DNA of 64,000 nucleotides from Amyelois transitella (lineage: Eukaryota > Arthropoda > Insecta > Lepidoptera > Pyralidae). Under the pieces are notes generated by a model. It had not been told where the DNA came from. It did no database searches and saw only the letters and a list, made by a program, of their open reading frames with translations. A program made the translations under genes and the position numbers. Below, one piece after another: positions 46,101 to 58,100 of this stretch. Numbering within the stretch: position 1 is the first letter of the stretch; each line of letters begins with the position of its first letter. The stretch is taken from contig NC_083527.1 in NCBI RefSeq assembly GCF_032362555.1, forward strand, positions 434,001 to 498,000, read 5' to 3'.

Positions 46101-49100
46101 TAGGCGCTGTGTTAGAACAACATTGTTAAAATCACATCAAAAAGTCGTCAACGTAACAAACTACCTACTGCGTAGAAAAACAATGAATATGCGACGTAAC
46201 GACTGAATCGATACTAAATCGATTAGGACTAGAGATTATTATTTTGAAAACATGTAGGAAAATGAGAAAGTAATTTATGTATGATTTCGCTTAGAAATGG
46301 CGCCATCAAATGCGCGCGGAGTCTGTTTTAAGACTGTTCTTTATCTGTAGATAATTTTAATGTTCTATTTTACTTGGTAGGTACTTCAGTTATTCTTAAG
46401 ATATGGGTGTTTCTAAAGACACCTTGTATGTTAAGAATAAACTGCATTTAAAGTCTTAAGTAGGTATTACCAAGTCCATCAAAGCGTAAGTAACTTGGGA
46501 TTCTTCTGTTAGGCGATGGGCTAGCAACCTGTCACTATTTGAATCTCAATCCTATAATTTGGCGTTACAGCTGAAAAAGTCTTATTAGTATTTTTCGAGA
46601 CTGTTGGCTGTGGAAGGGACAAAGATTTGATTATTTGTATGTAGGTATTACTACCTGATACTGTTTTATATTCTGTGGTACTACTCTGACTCCGAAAAAA
46701 GAAAAACGAAGGCACTCACGACCAGTTTGCGACTAAGGTTTGCAATGGTTTGCTATTGTAAGATGGGTCAGTGAACCCGGCTCCTTATAGAATACTCCAT
46801 TCCGTCCATTTCTTGTTTCGAAGTTTTGTTTTCAAAGACAAACAGAAAATGCGTTTCTTCAGTTGCGGCTCATAATTTTAATTCAGACTTATGAATGTTA
46901 AGCTAAATTTTTAGTATTATTAGACAAAAAAACCCAAAGAAGGATGAAACTAAAATAAAGGCTCAGATAGTTAATTTTTCTTCTTTTTTAGTTCAATTGC
47001 CAAGGTTGTCAGTCATCAAAGTTTATCTAAACATTGACAACCCTTGTTTTAACTTGAAACTTTGTAGTTTCACACTTAGGTCTTTCTCCTGGCGTTAGTT
47101 TCGGTTCCAGCCTCATCTCTCGGTAGAGAGGAGAGAGTTCTGTTAAGACCTCTATAAAAATTACTCAAAGAAAAATTTGATGTGTTGTTCCCGGCACCAA
47201 TACAAAAAAGAATAGGACCACTCCATCTCTTTCCCATGGATGTCGTAAAAGCCGACTAAGGGGTAGGCTTATAAACTTGGGATTCTTCTTTTAGGCGATG
47301 GGCTAGCAACCTGTCACTATTTGAATCTCAATCCTATCTTAAAGCCAAAAATGCTGAACGTGGCCTATCAGTCTTTACAAGACTGTAGGCTCTGTCTACC
47401 CCGCAAGGGATATAGACGTGATTATATGTATGTATGTATGTAAAAATTTGATGAAATTGCCCAAAAACGGAACCTCAAAAACAAGTTAAGCGAGGCAGTC
47501 AAATTGGTCAATGCCCCATCAGCACGGCAGTCAAGGTAAATGCTTTTCGCAGAAAACTGTACTTCCCCTGATGTTAACCATAATTACAAGGTTCCGAGCA
47601 AAAAAGCCATTAGTTGTTAACTCATTCGGGTACTAAGTCCAAATCGTACATTATTTTCAATCAACTAGAATTTTTGTTTGTTATTGGACTTGACAAAATG
47701 TTATTCCGGTAGTTTATTTATATTCTAATTGACTTTTATTAAAATATAAGCATGTACCTTAGTACAAAATATATTCCCGTAAAACTCGAAATTCGTCAAA
47801 AAAACCAGTCATATCTTTGAATCACAATTCCACCACAAATCTGAACGTGACTTTCGAGCCTGGTGACTTTAATCTGTCTACCCCATCCTTATGAGGTAGG
47901 TAGATATATATTGAATAAAGACTATTACCCGTACTTTTATAATTTTTAATAAAATTTAGTTATCATTAAGTTCTATCTCGTAACACAAGTTTCGAACTTA
48001 CTTCGTGGCTAGTTCAATCTGTGTAATTTGTACCGTATATGTATATTTATTAGTTCTCATAACTAACATTATCATATGCCTCTTAGCGTGCAATCTGCAT
48101 GATATGATAAACAGCACGTCTTTTATGCGTGATGGGTTTCAACTCATTTACACTAATTGAAAACACATGTTCAACAAACTATTGACAGACTTTTTTTAAC
48201 CTGGTTGCTTCGACAAATTTGGAATTTTTTCACTTATATGGTATATGATTGGTAGAGAATGCTATTAGCATGAAGTTCACCTATTGTACTTAATAAAGTT
48301 TTAATATACATATATATAAAAAAACATGTTCTATTCTCGGCGGAGCATGCAGAGACTAATTAATACAATATATTTTTCCATTGGCCGCGATCGCTTCATC
48401 CAAATTCTTAACTTTTTAACGGTTATCGCAGTAGCCCATTTTTTATAATGAAATCTAAATTAATGCTCTTTTTCACTGATTGTTCCTTTACAATCTATAA
48501 AACCGTCCCATCCCGATACATCTAGCTATATATTTTTAATGTAATAAAAATAAATAAAATATTATTTATTATCATGTGCATATACAAATTTATGTATTTT
48601 CGCGGAACATAATCAATGAATGATAAAATCTATAAAAATAAGTATAAACATTTAACGCAAATAATTTTTATTCCCCGATGTGCGAAGTCTAAAATTAAAT
48701 GATCGTATTATGTAAGGAGTACTTACATGATACATGGTCATGATTTTCTTTAAAATATATCTACCTAAGTAAGTGTTATTAGCCAAAAGACATTAGTGTT
48801 AAACTAACAATTAATTTCGCAAACATTACCAAAGGCTTGTTCAACAATGTTCAGATACCTACTTATTTTTAGAAAAGTATCATGTTTTAGGAACTTACAC
48901 ATACCTAACTTAAACAATGTTTAACAATACTGCAATGTGAGACGTGTAATTGTAAAAAAAAAATTACATGTCTATGATTAATGCTAAATATTGCTTATTG
49001 TTTTTTCTCTTTATACAAATTGAATAATTCAAAAAACGAATGGTCTAATTTTTCTGAATAAAAATAGGTACATACAAAGGTTCGACTTCAAGTATATAAA

Positions 49101-52100
49101 AGTTTTTTTTAACAGTCCATCCTTGTGCAAATACACTTACATACTTGTATATGTAATTCAGAAAATGATTACATACCTACTATTTATGTAAGTTGATATT
49201 CCATCTCAATGATAGAGTCATTCATTGACACATGATATTACAATCAGATAATCAATACGAGTATTGTAGTAAGAGTATGTTACGATCTAAATAAAAACAA
49301 TTTGAGAAAACAATGAACAGTTATTACAACATTAAAAGTCGTATGTTTATTTTCATCATCAATAGAGGAGCTCTTATTTTGAAAATAGTTAGTTAAAAAT
49401 AACTTCTTGTGGCGTTTTATTTTTATTTGGTTTTCAAATATGAATTAGTTTTTTAAATAAAAGCTTGGTGCCTGTGTAATCCTTTGCACAGGCACTAAGC
49501 TTTTTTTTATATTTTTATTTTTAAGCAAAGGTAACTAACTAATTCTCAATTATAAATAACCAGCAGGGAATGTCTTATGGCATTAGGTTTGGTTCAATAA
49601 AGTTTAAATACATTAATAAAAAAAAATTATATTAACACAAACAGTATTCATTAAATAAAAATAATAATTTCTGCGACATGTTTCGAAGTAATGTGACAAC
49701 AAACACTCGTAAAACGCTCTGAGTCACACTTGTTTACAAAGTTAAACTTTGAAAATACTCGTATCAATTCGCTAGTATAAATTCTTCAGTTGCCTGTTCC
49801 ATTTTAATATCAGACTCATACACAACACATACGTACTCATTAAATGAATACCTTTTCCACTTGATTTAATTCAGATTACCTAACTCAGTAACAGATTCAG
49901 TAATGAATCCCTTGCGGGGTAGACGGAGTCAGCAGCCTTGACAGACTGATAGGCCAATTTCAGCTGTTAGGCTTAATGATATTAAGATTCAAATAGTCAC
50001 AGGCTGCTAGCCTCGCCTTTAACGACATCATAGGGAAAGAGATGGAGTGGTTCTATTCTTTTTATATTGGTGCCGGGAACCGTTTGGCATTAATCAGTAA
50101 TCACTAAATCTATTTTATCTATCTGAATGAGTAAGTGAATCAATAAGGACATCTTTTAAGAAATACGCTGTTAGATCAAAGGTATTATAAAGTTCAGAAA
50201 TGAATAAACTACATTACAGATAATTTGTAGATATTATCAAAAGAAACTAGTTCCTTTATGCCGAATTAATATATATTAAAGATACGACTTTAGTAACATA
50301 CTAAGATCCAGATTTGAAAACGTAACTAATAATAGGCTTCAAAAACGCTTTCACATTGCAAAATTTCTTTACAGCATCTTAAGGCAAGTCAATTGAGAAT
50401 GGACTATAATTATGTTTTAAATTTTAAGTGGTCAGTTTTGATTTGAAATTATATAACATACACTTTTTAATTATATACAACATTATTTATTACTGATAAT
50501 TGTAATGCGAATTTCGAAACAGGTCATGCACTATTGGATTATTTATATGCGGTTACATGAATATTTTAGAAATTCTGATGTTCTTATTCATTGAAGATAA
50601 TAATTTGTGGTAATTCTAATCCCGGTTAAAAGTATTGTTCCTGTAGGTTCCTGTATTCACAAAAAATAAGCGAGTCATGGGCTTAAGCTACATTTTTGAG
50701 CATTACAAAAACTGTATCATTTTAAAATGAGCTTGCATGAACAGAATGATAACTTTATATGAAATAAAAATGCAAGGATCGTGGCAAGTAGACCGGCAGA
50801 GATTAAATTTTGCTACTTTGGAAAGAGGTGCGTGATCATGTATTGTTATTGTATGAAAGCTTAAAAGGAATAATTCTAAAAATACCTTTCTGTTGTTACA
50901 GGTCTGCGAAAAATTGGAGATTGGCGCTGAAGCTGACTACTTCGGACTCCGTGTGAGCCCCGCCTCCGGTCCATCGAGGTGGCTTAACCTGAGAAACCCG
51001 TTAGACCCTCACCGAATATCCGGAGGGCGATTAGACCTGAGAGTTAAATTCTGGGTGCCACCGCACCTTCTTATCAACGAACCCACACGCCACCAATTCT
51101 ACCTCCACGCCAAACTCGATCTAACTGAAGGAAGATTGGTCGTCGCAGATCTTGAAGTCGCTAGACGCATTGTAGCTTACATAGCTCAGGCAGAAACAGG
51201 GGACTGCGACCCCGATGTACCTCCGATGCACATTTACGAAGAATGCGAAAAAATAGGACCACAAGGCGAGAAACCTGAGGATCACATAGACAAAATCATA
51301 GAGTATCATTGCGAATTAGCTGGCATGAGGGAATCGCAGGCGGAATACAGAGTATTGAAAGAAATTTCGAATTTAGAATCGTTTGGCGAAGAATTGTTTT
51401 TCTGCAAGCCGGTGACACAGAGTAACAACGCTCATAATCTGTATAGTCATTTGTTGTACCATAGACAAGTTGAGGAGCCCAGAGCTAGGGATGAGCAGGA
51501 GATAGATGGTGGGGATACAGTGGGTTGTCTGGCGAGTGGGCAGAAGGTGGGGGGGTGTGGGTGTCGGCTGAGCACCAGCGTGGGAGTGGGGCCTCATGGG
51601 ATCGTGGTGTATAGACCAGCGTGCAACGGAGAGCAAGAGATTGGTGTGGAAAAACAGAGGTAAGTTGGAAAAAAATTACAATATTTTTAGATAATTGTTG
51701 ATTCTCAGATGGATATTGACAAAAAGAAAAATATAGTTCAAAAGCACGTTTTTAGAAAAACATACATCGTTATTAGATACCTACTGGAGTTGGATATCTA
51801 CCTATGTCTTTGTAAAATCGAACGAAAAAACTGCTTAACTTCTAAACATGCCATAAACTGCTTTGGTTTCGAAAATTGTGTATTCAATTCGGCAAAATCG
51901 TATAAAGACATTGATTGCGAAAACCTTAAACAGCAAGAAAATCTATAATTTATGCAAGTAACTATGTATATTATTACTAGCAAAGTCATGAAATCAATTA
52001 CGAAATGTGTCATCGAAAACATGTGTACTAAGCTCAAAAATAACGTGACAAATTAATGTAAATTAAAGTTAATAATTTAGCATACAATACGCAGTTAGAA

Positions 52101-55100
52101 AATCTATGTTAACTGCGTATTAAAAACTGACTAATGAATCAAGTTGAAATCAAAACGAGCTATGAAATGTAGAATAACAATAGCCTGTCAATCTTTTTTA
52201 ACTTTTTAAATATATTATTTCCAAGGTCAACAGATATACTTATAAGAAATAAAAGAATATTTTGATGTTTTTACGAGTAGTATTGACATAGTACCTACGT
52301 TAGTCATTTACAATAACACTAAACGCTTGTTAATACTCGTACTCATACTCAATTTGTAGAACAGAGTTCTTTTAGGGTTCATAAATTGGCTGTGGTGACT
52401 ATTTTAACTATAAATTTGACTTGCTGCTAAAATAACTTAAAATAACTCTTTTTTGTAACATTTTTTTATTTATAATCAGCTATCAACCTAGTATTTGCTC
52501 TTTATTTGCCTTCTACGATACCGACTGAAAATGACGAAGATTTTTTATCCAACAGTATTAAAAAAAACTAAATAATAAAATTAAAAGAACATAATTACAA
52601 AAAAAAATGTCAAAAAATTATTGTGGTTGGTACAAAAATGATGTTTTGTTGAAAAATTCCCAGGTTAAAGTAAGTCGTAAATAGTTAATTACGGTGAAGT
52701 TTAAAAGTTCAAGTTCATAAACCGGAATTTTCACGTAAATAAGTACTTTGTAAAAGAAAAGGTGTAAACATTTTTATAGCGGTATAAAGATTACAAAAAC
52801 AATAAAAGTGTACTTCATAGATTAAGTAAGAGATTAGACATGACACTTTATTTAGGTAGGTTTTAAAAACAGCGGGAAAACAGTCTTCACATCTACGAGT
52901 AAGTCTTAGCTGGGTGTATAAACCTGATGGTAGGCAGAGACTACCTCTTTCCACTTGCCACGATCTCTGCATATTTCCTTCGCAAAGACCATGCATGTAA
53001 TTAAATCAGTATGGGACATTCAATAATGATCTTACCATACAAGTTAGGTTAACCTTGCAAAGGATGCGGAGGTCAGGCGGGAGTCGTTTACTTACGATGT
53101 CTTATTCAATCCATTCAAAGGGCGCGCGCCTTGCTCCTCTCCTTAGAGTTTAGGACTAACGTAAAAGATAATGATAATACATACATACATACATATGGTC
53201 ACGTCTATATCCCTTGCGGGTCTAAACGCTAGCCGTGTATCCTTGCGGGTCTAATAGCTAAACGTGGCCATTCAGTCTTGAAAAGACTGAATGGCCACGT
53301 TTAGCTATTTGGCTTAATGATAGAACTGAGATTCAAATAGTGACAGGTTGCTAGCCCATCGCCTAAAAGAGGAATCCTACGTTTATAAACCTATCCCTTA
53401 GTCGCCTTTTACGACATCCAAGAGAAAGAGATGGAGTGGTCCTATTCTTTTTTGTAATGGTGCCGGGAACCACACAGCACTGGTATAATAAATATTTTCT
53501 CTTCTTTAATGATAATATAATAAATATTTTCTCTTCCAGCATCCCATACACAGCTATCAACCGCGCACAACCACTCCGACGCATCTTCCAGCTCTCATAC
53601 GTCACCAGCGAAGGGAACGAGGCGACTTTGCACGTCAAGATGGCGACGTCCGGCCAGGCGGCCGCGCTGTACCGCGCCGTGACGGAGAAGCACGCCTTCT
53701 ACTGCTGCGAGACTGTCAGGAGTGACGTCACGGAGCAGTTCATCAGGGATTTGAAGGTATTAATATAAATGTATACGGGACAAAATACACAGATTGAGTC
53801 AGCCTCGAAGTAAGTTCGAGACTTGTGTTACGAGATACTCAACGATACTATATTTTATAATAAATACTTATATAGATAAACATCCAAGACCCAGGCCAAT
53901 CAGGAAAAGTTCTTTTCTCATCATGCCCTGGCCGGGATTCGAACCCGGGACCTCCGGTGTCACAGACAAGCATTCTACCGCTGCGCCACAGAGGCCATAA
54001 GGTATTATTTGTTTTAAACCAGAAGACGCCCGCGGCTCTGTCCGCGTTATGCGAAAAATCCCGTTTATTCCCGTTCCCGTGGGATTTTGGGATATCCTCT
54101 CATAGTGGAGCACATAATATGAAACCTTCATACCTATGAAGCCTCTAGACCCAGTGGTTTAGCTGAGAAAACGGAAGAAAAAGAGTGATTTTCATACAAA
54201 CTTTCACCCCCATTTTTGTATTTAAGGGGTTGATTTAAAAAAAAAACTCGAGACCGCTAACAATAAGTAATGGATATCAAATATATCATTAAAAATAAAA
54301 AAAATCCAATACAACTGCAAAATTCTCATAAACAAATTGTTATTAACATAATTTATTCACAGAACTCGTTACTTTTAGTCCGTAATAATGTATTCTGTAT
54401 TGGGGGCGTGACTTGACGTATCAAGTATACAAGTACTACGTATAAGTAAAAAAAAAATCGTACAAATAAATGGTTCATTCGTTAGTATTTTTATTGTCTA
54501 TGTTTCCGGTTCATAAGATGTTCCATTTACTGTTTCTTTTTCATTCCAAAATTTTGTTTTTGCGAATCAAATTCAATAAAATTGTGGCCATTTTGATTTT
54601 TTATCCCACTCCTCGTTTTACGTTTCTGGTACAATTAAACTTTTCCTTACTGAATGAGATTAAAATATGTGGTTACATAGTTTATAAATAATAGTTTATA
54701 AATAATTATTGTTAATTATCAACATTTGTATTCTTTCCTGGTAATACCATACCAATGACACGCATCACATACCGGTTGTTATTCTATATAATGTTTATTA
54801 TTCTTCATCGTATTTCACAATAATTACTTTGAATATATGTAATTGCCATGGAATTTGCTAACGCCGGCCTTTATGTTGCTCAATTAAAAAAAAGTAAATG
54901 TCAATATCTTTTCACTGATATATAAAAAGTATACTATTATAGTTTATACAGAATGACATTTAAAACAACTGCATCCTTTTAAACATAGACTATACCCATG
55001 CTTCTGAGCCGTTTGAGCCTATTTTTATTTAAAATTAACGTCATCATTTTCACATTTAAAAAACCCTCAAAAAATACGTCACACGCTTTATTAAAGACCA

Positions 55101-58100
55101 ATACTACAAAAAGAAATTACAAAAACTAAACATGTAAATAAATGTCTGAAAAATAAATTATTTTTCTAGTATCAAGATCAAGTAAAGAACAGAGTTGTCG
55201 AGATCGCTCAGCTGAATGAATTGTGTTGTTGACCTCTGAATCTTACGCGTCGCTTTTCCGCCGGCCGGGGTGATATGACGTATTTAGGATCGTGGATTTT
55301 GATACTTTAATTTTTTTTCGTACTTTCTTAAATATGCACCGATATTTTTCTTTTAACGTTTTCAAATATCCTTTAGATGTATTCATCGAAAGGATAAATC
55401 TAGAAGGATTTAACAGTTAAATTTATGCAATTGAATTAAAAGTCACCCTGTATAAGTAAAAAAAATATGAAAGTATTCCCGAGCTACGAGTGAAATGAAA
55501 AAAATATTTGCTATCCCGTGGGATTTTTGGGAACTTGTTTTTTAATACACCAAAATGAAGCCATAACCCTTTCTCATCTCTAGACTAGTTTAGGTTGTGA
55601 TACGTCAATCAAGTAGTCCCTTGTCCTTTTTATTTCGATTTTGTTATATACATATTAATCCATATATACCTTGTTCCAGGGCACAATAGCGTCCATATTC
55701 AACGACTCGTCGACGTTAGGGCGGCGGTACGTGTTCGACATCCGGCGCACGTGCCGCGAGGTGCACGACCGCGCGCGCCGCGCCGCGCACCTCGCCGCGC
55801 ACCACGAGCCGCGCCCCAGGAGGCGCTCCAGCGCTTCCACTGACGCTAAAGTGAGTTTTATCAACTACTAGCGACCCGCCCCGGGTGCAAAATTATAAAT
55901 GTTATTATACATAAAAACCTTCCTCTTGAATCACTCTACCTGTTACAAAAAACCAGCATCAAAATTAGTTGCGTAATTTTAAAGATTTAAGCATACAGAC
56001 TAACAGACTAAAATAGCGACTTTGTTTTATACTATGTAGTGATTAATATTGAAAGGGATAGGCTTACAAACTTGGGATTCTTTTTTTAGGCGATGGGCTA
56101 GCAACCTGTCACTATTTGAATCTCAATTCTATCATTAAGCCAAATAGCTGAACGTGGCCATTCAGTATTTTCAAGACTGTTGGCTCTGTGAAGACGTGAA
56201 CATATGTATGTATGTTAACATTGAAAAGCTTAGTATTAGTACTTCAGGCTACAATCAGTTTAACCTCCAGTCCCTATAGATTGACGCGCGCTATGTCGTC
56301 TTTATCGCGCGAAAAACTAACGTTGGTTTATTTGTGACGTGTAACGGGACAGGGATAGTTTATCGCGCGATTAAAACGGCGTCGCGCGTGCCATACTATG
56401 GGGGCAGAAGGTCTACATCTTAGCCCAGAGATCTGGTCTGGCGCTTCTAATCATCATAAACTTAGTATCTATATGTTGCCTAGTAATATTTCTTAAGCTG
56501 CTAGAAGTCTAGTCATTCAACTTTTTCTGCAACTTTGACAGTAAAAAACGGCATGCACAATTGCACATAACATTCCTCCTCCAACTATTGGATTGAGATG
56601 TCTTCGGACTTCTGACTTTAGGGCGTCGGTACATGTTCGACTTTAGTCGCACTTTTCTTATATTCACTAATCTTTTTCATAAATAGGAATATAGGTACTA
56701 ACTAATTGCTCAATTTGTAAAAAAGAATTCAGTTCAAGTCGATTTAGAATTGTCAGGTAGTTTAGTAATTGTCATTTACCAAACATCTGACTCAATTTGT
56801 TCCGCCGCTTCTTCTACACATGCGCTTTGGAAGCGGTAGTAGTTATAATTAGATTTAAGTTATGTGACGTCAATAAGTGATACCTTGTATCCAATTTTGA
56901 AAATAAATCTATTCTATTCTATTCTATTCAATGATCACGTTCAGAAAAACTCGATAAGTGGGTTTGATTGTGTCTTTACTTATGTAAAGTGTATATTTGA
57001 CGTACAAATTTAGAGAACTACACTAATGTTACACACATTAGTGCAATGTTTGGCTTAAACTTTGGATTTCTTGTCCTAAAAATGACCTTTCTTGAAAACT
57101 TACCTATGAGGCTGATTACACATTTTATATTTTGCCGCAGTAACTCAATAACTAGATATTTTAAAATCAAACGGGATGAGACCCATTCATATAATCACGT
57201 CTATATCCCTTGCGGGGTAGACAGAGCCAGCAGTCTTGAAAAATTGATAGGTCACGTTCAGCTGATGATGGAATGGGACTTTAAGAGATCCCACCTAACT
57301 ATCTGAAACTGAGTTTGCATATTTTTTTTATTGTTAGGTAGGTAGGTAAGGTGTCGTTGTTCCCTCGGGATTTACGACTGCAAATCGAAACTGAGGTATA
57401 AAGTTATTAACATAAAGTACAAATTTATTAACGTATATATAATTCAATCATGCTAATAAGAAACAGCTTTACGATTTACCATACAAAGAAAACAAAATGG
57501 TTTTATCTTTGCGACGCCATCTTGAAATCATGTTTAACCAACCTCTATTTTACAATAGCTGTACTTTGGCCGATGGCGATAAGATACTCGTGCTAAGGTG
57601 TGAATTTATCAATGCCTTTTACAAAAAATATGTGTACGTATTTATTTAATTTTCAAAAACAGCGACATGTTTGGCTTGCAAGGTCTTTTAATACTTACAA
57701 AATTACCAATACGAAAAATTTGTTGGAGACGAAAAATAACTTTTTTGTTTGTTTGTTTGTAATATCTTTATTGCATAGAAATTTTATTCTTTCAAGTTCC
57801 GTTTAATGTCCGCTGCGCAACAGAGTAGCGCCTGTTAAAAAATATATTTGCTAACAAAATACTTTCTTTTTGTGCGCAGGAGTCTCGCTCCAGGTCTAGA
57901 AGCGCCGGCGAGACGCTGGCCTGCCGCGTGTGTATGGACAACGCCATGGACACCCTGTTCCTGCCATGCAGACACGTGGTCTGCTGCGAGGAGTGCGCTC
58001 CAAGGTATAGACAATTTATTTTTTCATTAATTTGAAGCCTCACATTGACGGAAACCATGAGATGACACAGATTATTTCAGTGAAAATTCCGCTCATTTCC

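Larger units (their letters stand above)
31269..50901 (+). other. Dnr1 intron 1, 19.6 kb
   Basis: No gene supported on either strand; open frames are short and lack family resemblance or splice context. Contents: GC-richer patches at 31590-31660 and 32815-33010, an inverted-repeat element (33662-34576), scattered element A, B and E copies, a Helitron (45322-45538) and a hairpin (49459-49504). Roughly 35,040-40,520 is AT-rich with almost no recognisable repeat. Confidence 0.6.

Noticed and set aside
57046..57306. 86-codon frame in Dnr1 intron 4
   Set aside because: Its C-terminal half is translated element A tail; no splice or family support.
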